DNA from: Defluviitaleaceae bacterium
Lineage (GTDB): Bacteria > Bacillota > Clostridia > Lachnospirales > WQUN01
Length of the DNA stretch: 64,000 bases
Reading direction: 5' to 3'
Assembly (NCBI GenBank): GCA_009779755.1
Contig: WRDO01000003.1
Coordinates: forward strand, 62,001-126,000
Made by a program: the position numbers and the translations under genes. Every line of letters begins with the position of its first letter. Within the stretch, counting starts at the first letter, position 1. Under the pieces are notes generated by a model, which worked only from the letters and a program-made list of their open reading frames with translations, was not told the origin of the DNA and did not search any database. Positions 16,660-24,553 of this stretch are shown here, piece by piece.

Positions 16660-16929
16660 TTGAAGACGTATATCGAGGAGCGGGCCGTTGAAGTGGCGAA
16701 TTTCATCATTAACTCAAACGCCACCGTGAGGGAAACAGCCAAGAAGTTTGGCATTAGCAAATCAACCGTACATAAAGATGTTACCGAACGACTGTCAAAG
16801 ATAAATCCGAAACTAGCCGGCGAGGCACGCAGGGTATTGGAAATTAATAAATCGGAGAGGCACATAAGAGGGGGACTGGCTACTAAGGAAAAATATTTAC
16901 ATCTGCACAGCCCGATGAAACGGTTTTGA
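16660..16929 (+). CDS. spoIIID: Sporulation transcription factor SpoIIID
   Basis: 89 aa. Small mother-cell DNA-binding protein that tunes the SigE regulon. The helix-turn-helix VRETAKKFGISKSTVHKDV, the VTERLSKINP segment and the basic tail RHIRGGLATKEKYL are hallmarks of SpoIIID. The start is TTG at 16660, placed after AAGGGAGGG; it gives the usual N-terminus (MKTYIEERAVEVANFI). It forms its own unit ending in a strong terminator. I could not find a convincing SigE promoter in the 130 bp upstream. Confidence 0.95.
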   Translation: MKTYIEERAVEVANFIINSNATVRETAKKFGISKSTVHKDVTERLSKINPKLAGEARRVLEINKSERHIRGGLATKEKYLHLHSPMKRF

Positions 16930-16947
16930 CGGTTTGTTACCCCATTT

Positions 16948-16980
16948 GCTCTTCGTTTTTAATAACGGGGAGCTTTTTTT
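16948..16980 (+). terminator. Intrinsic terminator after spoIIID
   Basis: A 10-bp stem with two G-U pairs (16948-16957/16964-16973), loop TTTAAT, followed by seven T residues. Confidence 0.85.
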
Positions 16981-16991
16981 GTATATAAAAT

Positions 16992-17020
16992 TTGACATGA
17001 CCTGCAACGCATGGTACTAT
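16992..17020 (+). promoter_or_regulatory. Strong SigA promoter of the cold-shock gene
   Basis: TTGACA (16992-16997), 17 bp, TACTAT (17015-17020). The leader of about 77 nt contains two short hairpins, CGTCCC/GGGACG (17035-17049) and GAGGCT/AGCCTC (just before 17080), ahead of the AGGAGG site, a layout that would suit post-transcriptional control. Confidence 0.75.
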
Positions 17021-17103
17021 ATGGTCTGTTACCGCGTCCCGATGGGACGACCTATATTTTTCGAGGCTACATAGCCTCAAGATCCGCTAGGAGGATTTGT
17101 TTC

Positions 17104-17304
17104 ATGAAGACAGGCCAAGTAAAATGGTTCAACGCGGAAAAGGGATATGGATTTATCTCTATCCAAGGCGAAGACGACGTGTTCGTACACTTCTCCGCCA
17201 TCCAAACAGACGGCTTCAAGACCCTTGAAGAAGGGCAAGAAGTCCAATTTGAGGTAGTGCAAGGCGCGAAAGGCCCGCAAGCCTCCAACGTAACCCGTAT
17301 CTAA
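17104..17304 (+). CDS. cspA: Cold-shock protein
   Basis: 66 aa. Single cold-shock domain that binds single-stranded RNA and melts mRNA structure in the cytosol. RNP1 KGYGFIS and RNP2 DVFVHFSAI are intact. TAGGAGGA precedes the ATG at 17104; the frame is open upstream to 17011, but that part lies across the promoter and is not translated. It is followed by a terminator. CspA/B/C paralogues cannot be told apart by sequence, so the symbol is generic. Confidence 0.95.
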   Translation: MKTGQVKWFNAEKGYGFISIQGEDDVFVHFSAIQTDGFKTLEEGQEVQFEVVQGAKGPQASNVTRI

Positions 17305-17374
17305 GGGTTTGGATTGAGTGATTCACACGTTTTTTTCTGTCAATCCAATGCCGGAATATAAAAAGTGAATCCAC

Positions 17375-17405
17375 GCCCCTTTCGTTAAGTCGGAAGGGGC
17401 TTTTT
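17375..17405 (+). terminator. Intrinsic terminator after the cold-shock gene
   Basis: GCCCCTT (17375-17381) pairs with AAGGGGC (17394-17400), followed by five T residues. A second weaker stem (GGATTGA/TCAATCC) lies between this and the cold-shock gene stop. Confidence 0.8.
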
Positions 17406-17426
17406 CATAAAGAAATGGGGGACCAT

Positions 17427-18056
17427 ATGAAATTTATCGTATTCGAAGGCTTGGAAGGGTGCGGTAAAACAACTCAAATGCGCTTGTTGACTAATAAATT
17501 GGAAGCGATGAACATTCCGCATACCGCCACGCGGCAGCCGAGCGACAATCCGATAGGCAAATTGATGCGTTCCGCCACCGACGGGTTTACCAAAATGGAA
17601 AATGAAACGATGGCTTTATTGGTTGCGGCGGACCGTTACCAGCACGTATACGACGTGATTACCCCGGCGCTTGAGGACGGAAAAATTGTGTTATGCGATA
17701 GGTATTATTATTCCAGCCTTGCCTACCAAGGGATTGACCCGGGAGCCTTCGCGCGGGTTGCGGCATACAACGGCTTGGCGATGGCGTATTGCAAACCGGA
17801 CATCACGTTTTTCTTGGATGTCCGTCCCGAGGAATGTATGCGGCGCATACAAGCCTATCGTGAATACGGCGGTGCGGGTTATGAGGAATACGGCGGTTTG
17901 TACGATAGCCTTGAACAATTGACATTGATACGGGAACGTTATATAGCGGCATTCGAACAATTGAAGGAAACCGATCCGGTGGTTTTTATCGACGGTATCG
18001 GCGACCAAAAAACGGTCGCCGCGCAAATCCTCGGACACTTGGGGATAAAGGAATAA
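17427..18056 (+). CDS. tmk: Thymidylate kinase
   Basis: 209 aa. Phosphorylates dTMP to dTDP in the cytosol. P-loop EGLEGCGKTTQ near the start, the DRY motif in LCDRYYYSSLAYQG, and the nucleotide-binding TFFLDVRPEECMRRI. An earlier ATG at 17415 is in frame, but the ATG at 17427 has the better placed GGGGGA and gives the standard N-terminus, so it is preferred. In many Firmicutes tmk sits next to holB; here it sits alone before cwlD. Confidence 0.93.
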   Translation: MKFIVFEGLEGCGKTTQMRLLTNKLEAMNIPHTATRQPSDNPIGKLMRSATDGFTKMENETMALLVAADRYQHVYDVITPALEDGKIVLCDRYYYSSLAYQGIDPGAFARVAAYNGLAMAYCKPDITFFLDVRPEECMRRIQAYREYGGAGYEEYGGLYDSLEQLTLIRERYIAAFEQLKETDPVVFIDGIGDQKTVAAQILGHLGIKE

Positions 18057-18061
18057 AAAAA

Positions 18062-18115
18062 CGCGCCTCGCGCATTCTAATGGGGAATGCAAGCGACTAA
18101 CGGAAACGAGGCGCG
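18062..18115. promoter_or_regulatory. Inverted repeat that covers the cwlD ribosome binding site
   Basis: CGCGCCTCG (18062-18070) is the exact complement of CGAGGCGCG (18107-18115), and GCATTC/GAATGC (18072-18077/18085-18090) stacks inside. The only Shine-Dalgarno-like GAGG of cwlD lies in the 3' arm, 2 nt before the ATG. On the minus strand the same stem is followed by seven T residues, so it also has the form of an intrinsic terminator for antisense transcription arriving from the right. Confidence 0.7.
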
Positions 18116-18117
18116 AT

Positions 18118-18807
18118 ATGAAGGCGATCAAATTTTTTATTGTATTTCTATTGGCCGGAGGGCTTACGTGCGCGTTTGCCTTGCCGGCCTTTGCCATGCC
18201 CGTGGACAAACGGATCGTTGTGATAGACGCGGGTCACGGCGGATGGGACCCCGGGATGGTTAGCGGTAAGGTGGATGAAAAAGACATCAACCTTAAAATC
18301 GCGCGTAAGTTGCAAGCCTTCCTTGAATTGGGCGGCGCTTCGGTAGTCATTACGCGTATCGATGATTCCGACCTTTCCAAAAGCAAATCCGGCGATATGG
18401 CCGTACGGCGTTTGATCGCGAATACCTCAAAGGCCGATATCTTTGTGTCCATCCATCAAAACGCATTCGGTTCTTCCCGCGTGAACGGGGCGCAGGTTTT
18501 TTACTTCAACGAATCCGATAACTCAAAAAAATTAGCCAACTGCATACAACACCAAATCAAGGAATTCGCGAACCCCGGCAATCGCTTTAAAGCACGCGCC
18601 AACTCTAATTACTTCGTGCTTAAGCAAACCGAAATGCCCGCCGTACTCGTGGAATGCGGTTTCCTTACGAATCCCGGCGAAAAATCGCGCCTGCTTACCG
18701 ACGCCTATCAAGATAAAATCGCTTGGAGTATATACATGGGTATCGTGGATTACTTCCGCCCCGCGCCAAACGAACCGAAGACCGAAGGCGAAGCGGTTGA
18801 ACCGTAG
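18118..18807 (+). CDS. cwlD: N-acetylmuramoyl-L-alanine amidase, CwlD-like
   Basis: 229 aa. Exported zinc amidase (Amidase_3) with an N-terminal signal peptide (cleavage near AFA-MPV). Zinc ligands are in IDAGHGG, the EKDIN motif and SIHQN; the catalytic glutamate is in VECGF. Size and the lack of binding repeats fit CwlD, which removes peptides from muramic acid in the spore cortex so that a PdaA-type deacetylase can form muramic delta-lactam; a pdaA gene is present at 50386. A vegetative amidase remains possible. The ribosome binding site lies within an inverted repeat. Confidence 0.85.
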   Translation: MKAIKFFIVFLLAGGLTCAFALPAFAMPVDKRIVVIDAGHGGWDPGMVSGKVDEKDINLKIARKLQAFLELGGASVVITRIDDSDLSKSKSGDMAVRRLIANTSKADIFVSIHQNAFGSSRVNGAQVFYFNESDNSKKLANCIQHQIKEFANPGNRFKARANSNYFVLKQTEMPAVLVECGFLTNPGEKSRLLTDAYQDKIAWSIYMGIVDYFRPAPNEPKTEGEAVEP

Positions 18808-18834
18808 GCGAAGTTAAGGTATACTTACCGGCAC

Positions 18835-18907
18835 GCGCCCGTAGCTCAGGGGATAGAGCGACCGCCTCCTAAGCGGTAGGTCACAAGTTCGATTCTTGTC
18901 GGGCGCG
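18835..18907 (+). tRNA. tRNA-Arg (anticodon CCU)
   Basis: 73 nt cloverleaf: acceptor GCGCCCG/CGGGCGC, D stem GCTC/GAGC, anticodon stem ACCGC/GCGGT with loop CTCCTAA (anticodon CCT, reads AGG), T stem ACAAG/CTTGT with TTCGATT, discriminator G. No CCA is encoded. Confidence 0.95.
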
Positions 18908-18916
18908 GGTTATGGG

Positions 18917-18958
18917 ATAAGGTTTTGCGGGATTTCCGTGAAGCCTTATTTTATTTTT
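18917..18958 (+). terminator. Intrinsic terminator after the tRNA
   Basis: A 14-bp stem including G-U pairs (18917-18930/18936-18949), loop GATTT, followed by a T-rich run. It lies between the tRNA and the end of the converging transporter gene. Confidence 0.85.
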
Positions 18959-18960
18959 CG

Positions 18961-19842
18961 TTACTTCCGTTTCTCCAACCATACGTTTACGCATAACCCC
19001 AGCGCCACCAAGGTTACGCCCGCGATATTGTAAGGATTGAGCGAGCGGTCGATGATGAAGTCAGCCGCCAAACCGGAGGAAACTTGGCCTACAAAAAGTA
19101 ACAGGGACAGATAAAAAGCGGGGATACGTACGGCGGTAATGTTATCCATCATGATAACAACCACGCCCAGCAGCCCGCCTACATATATGTAGAAGGACGG
19201 ACTAAACACGTAATTGAAATGGATACCCGCTTCCCCCCGACCGAAAAGGAGAAGGATGGGAATTGCCGCAACCAAACCGGTGACGTGGGTAAAAAAGACG
19301 CCGCGACGCGTGCCGATGTGGGCGGCCAACCGCGCGTTGAGTACGCGGCTGGTGACGATGCTGATGCCGGAGCCGAAGGACGCAGCCGCCGCAAGCATGG
19401 CATATTGACCACCAAAACTGGAAACCATGACGCCCACGCCAACGAACATGAGCGACATACCGATCAGCTTACGTTTGTTGAAGGGATGTTTATCCATGCC
19501 GAAAAGGCCGTATTGGTCCACAGCGATACCCGAAAGGCTTTGACCGAACAAACCCAACGCCAAAATCGCGGATACGTTGATATTACCGAAGGCGAAGTTG
19601 GTGAGCAGGACCGTAACAAGCCCCACCGTACCCGCCAAGTATAAATACGGCGGCGGTTGTTTTCCGACCCGTATGAAAGGCGATTCACGCTTGTATAGCA
19701 ACAACGACGAAACGACGGCCAACCCTACCGCATGGATAACCACCGTCGCGGAATAAAGGCCGTGCGTTTCGGTTAGACCGCCGTTAAACGTCACCATCAC
19801 GGTGATGAGTACGCCGGTGAAGAGGGCGAGGATATAATACAT
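18961..19842 (-). CDS. DMT-superfamily (YdcZ/DUF606) membrane transporter
   Basis: 293 aa with about ten membrane helices arranged as two repeats of five, as in fused YdcZ-type proteins (ALFTGVLITVMVTFNGGL at the N-terminus, LLLFVGQVSSGLAADFIID in the second half). Substrate unknown; relatives are putative small-molecule exporters. It starts 6 nt after the valS stop with an AGAGGAA site, so it is probably in the valS transcript. Confidence 0.8.
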   Translation of the reverse strand: MYYILALFTGVLITVMVTFNGGLTETHGLYSATVVIHAVGLAVVSSLLLYKRESPFIRVGKQPPPYLYLAGTVGLVTVLLTNFAFGNINVSAILALGLFGQSLSGIAVDQYGLFGMDKHPFNKRKLIGMSLMFVGVGVMVSSFGGQYAMLAAAASFGSGISIVTSRVLNARLAAHIGTRRGVFFTHVTGLVAAIPILLLFGRGEAGIHFNYVFSPSFYIYVGGLLGVVVIMMDNITAVRIPAFYLSLLLFVGQVSSGLAADFIIDRSLNPYNIAGVTLVALGLCVNVWLEKRK

Positions 19843-19848
19843 TGTTGT

Positions 19849-22506
19849 TTATTCCTCTGCCGCGTTCCTTATTTCATTTTCCACCTTTGCCAGCATGGCC
19901 GCGAAGTCCCCCCGTTTGCCGCGTTCGGCGGCGATGAGGTTGGCAGGGGCTTTGGCCATATACCCCTCGTTGGAAAGTTTTGCGTCGATACGTTCAAGCT
20001 CCTGTGTTAACCGCTTGCGCTCCTTTTCCATGCGCGCCCGTTCCTTTTCGGTATCGATTAGGGAGGCGAGCGGAAGGTACAGTAACGCGCCGGGTACGAC
20101 GAGGGAAATCGCGCCTTCGACCGTTGACGGCTCCGCGTCGAAAGGGCGGATTTCCGCTTCCGACGCGTTGCACAACGAAGCGAGGTACGCTTTCGCTTGC
20201 GAATATAATTCCGACGCGTCCCTATCGTGGGGTTGGATGATCAGCGTAATTTTTTGCGCGGGGGGTACCTGTTTATCCGCGCGGATATTACGTACGCCGC
20301 GTACGGCTTCCTTGATATTATCCAACGCTTTTTCGGCGGCGGGGTCGGCCAAGGCGGGGTCGTATACGGGCCATGACGACCGTACGATCGTTTCTTCGTC
20401 CGGTTTTAACGCAAGGTATAAATCCTCCGTGATAAACGGCGTCACGGGATGTAATAATTTTAAGCAGGTCGTAAGCACCCGTACCAATATTCCGATCGCT
20501 TGCGGTTTCGTTTCCTCGTTGCGTAAGCGCGGTTTTACGATTTCCACGTACCAATCGCAAAATTCGTCCCAAATGAAATCCACGATCTTTTGCGTGGCCA
20601 TACCCAAGTCGTGGGAATCGAATTTTTCGGTGACTTCGCAGATAAGGCCGTTCACACGGGAAAGGATCCATTTGTCCTCGATGGGTAAATGAAGCGGAGG
20701 GGAAACGGGGAGGCTTCCCTGTAACGCACCCGTGGCGTTCATCAGTACAAACCGCGCCGCGTTCCATAATTTGTTCATAAAATTACGGCAAAACTCCACG
20801 CGCTCCCAATGGAAGCGGGTATCGTTTTCGATGGCGGTGCCGTTGAGGAAGGCGAGGCGTAAAACATCCGCACCGTATTTTTCCACCACTTCCAATGGGT
20901 CGATACCGTTGCCTACGGACTTGGACATTTTTTTGCCGTGGGCGTCCAACACCGTGCCGTGGATCAATACGTCTGTAAACGGTATGTCCCCCATAAATTT
21001 GAGCCCCATAAAGGTCATCCGCACGACCCAATTGAATATGATTTCCTGCGCGGTGACCAATACGTTCGTGGGGTAGAAGTACTCCAGCTCCGGCGTTTTG
21101 TCCGGCCAGCCCAAGGTTGAGAACGGCCAGATACCGGAGGAGAACCACGTATCCAACGTGTCTTCGTCCTGCGTCAATTCGGTTGAACCGCAAGCCGTAC
21201 ATGCCGAAGGCGCGGTTTTCGAAACGGTTACGTGCCCCGACGGGCAATAATACGCCGGGATGCGATGACCCCACCAGATTTGCCGCGATATACACCAATC
21301 GCGTACGATTTCCAACCAATGCTTATATATCCGCCCGTACCGTTCGCGATGGAATTTGAGCTTTCCGGAGGTGTACGCTTCCAAAGCGGGTTTTGACAGT
21401 TCGTCCATCCGCAGGAACCATTGTAATTTTATTAACGGCTCGACCACCTTGTGGCAACGGTCATGCGCTCCCTTTGCGTGGGTGATCTTTTCTTTCTTTA
21501 TAAATAAACCCTGCGCGTCCATATCCTCGATGATTTGGTTTCGCGCTTCTTCGCGGGTTAATCCCGCGTATTTGCCGCCGTTTTTATTGATGGTGCCGTC
21601 GTCGTTCATGATGTTTATGCGCGGCAGGTTGTGCCGTTCGCCAACCTCAAAATCGTTGGGGTCGTGCGCGGGGGTGATCTTCACCGCGCCCGTGCCGTAT
21701 TCGGGGTCCACATAAGCGTCTTTGATCAAGGGGATTTTACGCGGGGATTCCCCGAACAACGGGACAATAAGGCCCGTTCCAAAATCGTCCGCGTATCTTT
21801 CGTCCTCCGGATGTACCGCAATAGCCGTATCGCCCAGCATCGTCTCCGGGCGGGTGGTGGCGAAGGCGATATACCCGCTTCCGTCACTTTTCGGATACTT
21901 AAAATGGTACAGCGTCCCTTCGCCGTCCTCGTGTTCGATTTCCGAATCGCTGATCGTTGTTTGGCACGTTACGCACCAGTTGACCAACCGTTCGCCGCGG
22001 TAGATTTTCCCTTCATTGTACAAACGCTCGAAGGTTTCCAGTACCGCTGCGCTTAAACCCTCGTCCATGGTGAAGCGTTCGCGGTCCCAATCGCAGGAAA
22101 TTCCCATTTTTTTAAGCTGGCTGATGATGGTTCCGCCGTACAGGTCCTTCCATTCCCACACGCGTTTAAGAAAGGCTTCGCGGCCTAAATCCTTTTTATT
22201 GATCTCTTCCTTCGCCAGCGCCTTTACGACCTGTACCTCGGTGGCGATAGCGGCGTGGTCGGTGCCGGGCACCCAAAGGGCTTCGTAACCCTGCATACGT
22301 TTGGCGCGTATCAGCGCGTCTTGGATCGTATTATTAAACGCATGGCCTACATGCAATTTATCCGTCACGTTGGGCGGGGGGATCATGATCGTATACGGTT
22401 TCTTTTCGGGATTTACGCTTGCACGAAAATAACCCCTCTCCAGCCATCGGGTATAAATTTCATTTTCCCGTGAGGGGTCATAATGCTTGGGGATATTCGT
22501 TTCCAT
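19849..22506 (-). CDS. valS: Valyl-tRNA synthetase
   Basis: 885 aa. Charges tRNA-Val in the cytosol. Class I signature PPPNVTDKLHVGHAFN near residue 43, GKKMSKSVGNGIDPLE in the C-terminal half of the catalytic core, a CP1 editing domain between them, an anticodon-binding helical bundle, and a C-terminal coiled-coil arm starting near residue 815 (LIDTEKERARMEKERKRL). ATG at 22506 with AAGGAG eight bases upstream. The preceding gene ends 3 nt before it, so there is no room for a T-box leader directly upstream. Confidence 0.97.
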   Translation of the reverse strand: METNIPKHYDPSRENEIYTRWLERGYFRASVNPEKKPYTIMIPPPNVTDKLHVGHAFNNTIQDALIRAKRMQGYEALWVPGTDHAAIATEVQVVKALAKEEINKKDLGREAFLKRVWEWKDLYGGTIISQLKKMGISCDWDRERFTMDEGLSAAVLETFERLYNEGKIYRGERLVNWCVTCQTTISDSEIEHEDGEGTLYHFKYPKSDGSGYIAFATTRPETMLGDTAIAVHPEDERYADDFGTGLIVPLFGESPRKIPLIKDAYVDPEYGTGAVKITPAHDPNDFEVGERHNLPRINIMNDDGTINKNGGKYAGLTREEARNQIIEDMDAQGLFIKKEKITHAKGAHDRCHKVVEPLIKLQWFLRMDELSKPALEAYTSGKLKFHRERYGRIYKHWLEIVRDWCISRQIWWGHRIPAYYCPSGHVTVSKTAPSACTACGSTELTQDEDTLDTWFSSGIWPFSTLGWPDKTPELEYFYPTNVLVTAQEIIFNWVVRMTFMGLKFMGDIPFTDVLIHGTVLDAHGKKMSKSVGNGIDPLEVVEKYGADVLRLAFLNGTAIENDTRFHWERVEFCRNFMNKLWNAARFVLMNATGALQGSLPVSPPLHLPIEDKWILSRVNGLICEVTEKFDSHDLGMATQKIVDFIWDEFCDWYVEIVKPRLRNEETKPQAIGILVRVLTTCLKLLHPVTPFITEDLYLALKPDEETIVRSSWPVYDPALADPAAEKALDNIKEAVRGVRNIRADKQVPPAQKITLIIQPHDRDASELYSQAKAYLASLCNASEAEIRPFDAEPSTVEGAISLVVPGALLYLPLASLIDTEKERARMEKERKRLTQELERIDAKLSNEGYMAKAPANLIAAERGKRGDFAAMLAKVENEIRNAAEE

Positions 22507-22509
22507 GGG

Positions 22510-23736
22510 CTACGCTCCTTGTTTTTCGTATAATTCTTCGGTGTTAAACAGCTTGCCCGCTTCCGACAGATAGGTTTCGATGACTTCGCCCACGCGTTGG
22601 GTAGGGTCGGCGTCATTGAGCGCCATCAGGACTTCCCATACTTCTTCGTGGCGTCTTTCCAGCTCCGCCAAATCGCGTTCTGCATTCGCCTTTTGTACTT
22701 CCAACTGTTGGATACGCCGCCGTTTATCGTCTAGGTTAACCGTTTCGGCGAAGCCCTCGATAGTGGCGCGGATACCCGTCAGTTTTTTCCTCCGCAGGAA
22801 GGAATCGATGCCTTCCTCGGTTTCGTACAGGAGTGAACGGATGGTATCGATGCGGTTCGTCAAATGACGGTAGCTTTCAAGGTCGTTCAGATTCGCTTCC
22901 AATACGCGGGCATTTTTGGCCTTATATTTGTCATAACAAAACTTCAGGAAATTGGTGTAATACGCGTACACGACGTTCTTCTTATTTAACATCTCCACGG
23001 CTCGGTGCTGCTTCCGCAGATTTAAGCGTATTTCGCGCCTCAACTTCTGCCCAAAAACGAATAATAATGAAATAATACCCATAACCAGCAATACCAAAAT
23101 CACCGCGGGGATAAAGATTTCCTGCCGGGAAACGAAAAATTGGAACGCCATCACCGCTCCGACGACGATAAACAGCCCAATGACCGTAAACGTAAAACGG
23201 CGGATGAAAATCAGCGATTGCGCCATTTCACTCCGCTCGTGTATCAGTTCTTCTTTTTCGCCCATCAGATAACCGATGTCCGACCGCAGGGCGCGTTGCA
23301 ATTTTTCCGCGTCCTTGATCGTGGCCACGGCGGAACGGGCATCCTCTTCCAACGGGGTCATGTCCACCAACGACGCGTCGTAGTTGGAAAGCCGTTCCAA
23401 CATAACGCTTCGTTCACCCGAAAGGGTCATAAACCGCTCCAGCATCTTTTTCAAGTCTACGACTTCCTCATCGGTTAACGTGACGAAGGCGTCCAATTCG
23501 GTGAGCTTTTCGTTCGCTTCGTGCAGCTGCGCGTTTATACGCATCCGTTGCCGCGCCACACGCAAAGCGTCGTCGCATAAGGTAGCCGCATGGCGTACGG
23601 CGGGGTATAGAGGGTCACTTTTATCCATAACTTCGTAAAAGGGCTTAAAACGGGAGCTGACCTCGTAATGGGCGCCCTTCCGTTTGCCGCTTTTACCGAA
23701 AACGGATTTAATGAAATGACCGATACGACGGAACAT
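22510..23736 (-). CDS. Coiled-coil protein with two central membrane helices
   Basis: 408 aa, not assigned to a known family. The N-terminal 165 residues and C-terminal 140 residues are charged and predicted coiled coil; two adjacent membrane helices at about 175-225 place both ends on the same, probably cytoplasmic, side. The frame continues upstream to 23865, but ATG 23736 follows CGAGGAGGC and starts with a basic amphipathic segment (MFRRIGHFIKSVFG). It is upstream of, and probably co-transcribed with, valS. A scaffold or envelope role is only a guess. Confidence 0.75.
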   Translation of the reverse strand: MFRRIGHFIKSVFGKSGKRKGAHYEVSSRFKPFYEVMDKSDPLYPAVRHAATLCDDALRVARQRMRINAQLHEANEKLTELDAFVTLTDEEVVDLKKMLERFMTLSGERSVMLERLSNYDASLVDMTPLEEDARSAVATIKDAEKLQRALRSDIGYLMGEKEELIHERSEMAQSLIFIRRFTFTVIGLFIVVGAVMAFQFFVSRQEIFIPAVILVLLVMGIISLLFVFGQKLRREIRLNLRKQHRAVEMLNKKNVVYAYYTNFLKFCYDKYKAKNARVLEANLNDLESYRHLTNRIDTIRSLLYETEEGIDSFLRRKKLTGIRATIEGFAETVNLDDKRRRIQQLEVQKANAERDLAELERRHEEVWEVLMALNDADPTQRVGEVIETYLSEAGKLFNTEELYEKQGA

Positions 23737-23760
23737 GAATTGCCTCCTCGTTATTTTGAT

Positions 23761-23789
23761 AATATAATCGTTTTCGCTTGATACTACAA
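23761..23789 (-). promoter_or_regulatory. Promoter of the coiled-coil gene-valS-DMT unit
   Basis: On the minus strand TTGTAG (23784-23789), 17 bp, TATATT (23761-23766). It overlaps a plus-strand candidate, TTGATA-17-TGATAC (23756-23784), for the divergent PHP gene, so the two may compete. Confidence 0.5.
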
Positions 23790-23806
23790 GCAAAAGGGGT
23801 GTTTTC

Positions 23807-24475
23807 ATGTTCTTGTACGAGACCCACTTGCATTGTTCACCCGTCAGCGCCTGTGGCGCGGACAAACCCGAGGATTTGGTCCGCGCCTATAAAGCCCGCG
23901 GATATACGGGATTTATCCTTACCGACCATTTTTTCAACGGCAATTCCGGTTGCCCGCGGGAATGGAAATGGGAAAGCAAAGTCGCGTTTTTCCTCTCCGG
24001 TTACGAACGGGCCAAAAAAGAAGGCGATAAATGCGGTTTCGACGTTTTCCTCGGTTGGGAATACGCCATCCACGGTTCAGAATTCCTTACCTACGGATTG
24101 GATGCCGACTTCCTGTTGGGGAATCCCCATGTTGACCGATACGACATTACGTCGTACGGCACGCTCGTACGGGAAAACGGCGGTTATATCGCCCAAGCGC
24201 ACCCCTACCGCGAGGCGTTTTGGGTGGCCAATCCCTTCCCCGTCGCACCCCACCTCATTGACGGCGTTGAAGTCTTTAACGCTTCCCAACCCCCCGAATC
24301 CAATAAAAAAGCATTCGATTTTGCCCGTTTGCATAACTTGCCGATGCAAGCGGGCAGCGACGCACACAGCGTCCGATTAAATTTCGCCAGCGGAATAAAA
24401 ATGAAGGAACGCGCGAAAGACATCCACGATATCATCGCCGCGATTAAGAAAAGGAAGGTTGAATTGATCTGCTGA
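23807..24475 (+). CDS. PHP-domain metal-dependent phosphoesterase
   Basis: 222 aa, a stand-alone PHP domain. Metal-binding motifs appear in order: THLHCS near residue 7, LTDHF near 44, AHPYRE near 127 and GSDAHS near 184. Relatives hydrolyse phosphate esters such as histidinol phosphate, nucleoside 3',5'-bisphosphate or DNA ends; the substrate here is unknown. GGGGTG precedes the ATG by 6 nt. Single-gene unit ending in a terminator that abuts murA. Confidence 0.88.
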   Translation: MFLYETHLHCSPVSACGADKPEDLVRAYKARGYTGFILTDHFFNGNSGCPREWKWESKVAFFLSGYERAKKEGDKCGFDVFLGWEYAIHGSEFLTYGLDADFLLGNPHVDRYDITSYGTLVRENGGYIAQAHPYREAFWVANPFPVAPHLIDGVEVFNASQPPESNKKAFDFARLHNLPMQAGSDAHSVRLNFASGIKMKERAKDIHDIIAAIKKRKVELIC

Positions 24476-24514
24476 TCATATCGGGAACGTGTTAAATCGA
24501 ATGAAGCGATATGT

Positions 24515-24553
24515 AACTTGTATGCGAATTGCATACAAGTTGTTTTTATTTTT
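24515..24553 (+). terminator. Intrinsic terminator after the PHP gene
   Basis: AACTTGTATGC (24515-24525) pairs perfectly with 24531-24541 around the loop GAATT, followed by a T-rich tract reaching the murA stop codon. Confidence 0.85.

Noticed and set aside
16590..16660. SigE promoter of spoIIID
   Set aside because: CATATATAT at 16621 is a weak -10 match and there is no -35 match 14 bp upstream.
19895..20692. 265-codon plus-strand open frame within valS
   Set aside because: Antisense shadow of valS with Ser/Arg-rich composition and no start signal; valS is certain.
22500..22520. T-box leader for valS
   Set aside because: Only 3 nt separate valS from the upstream gene; no room for a T-box, and none is seen before that gene's start at 23736.
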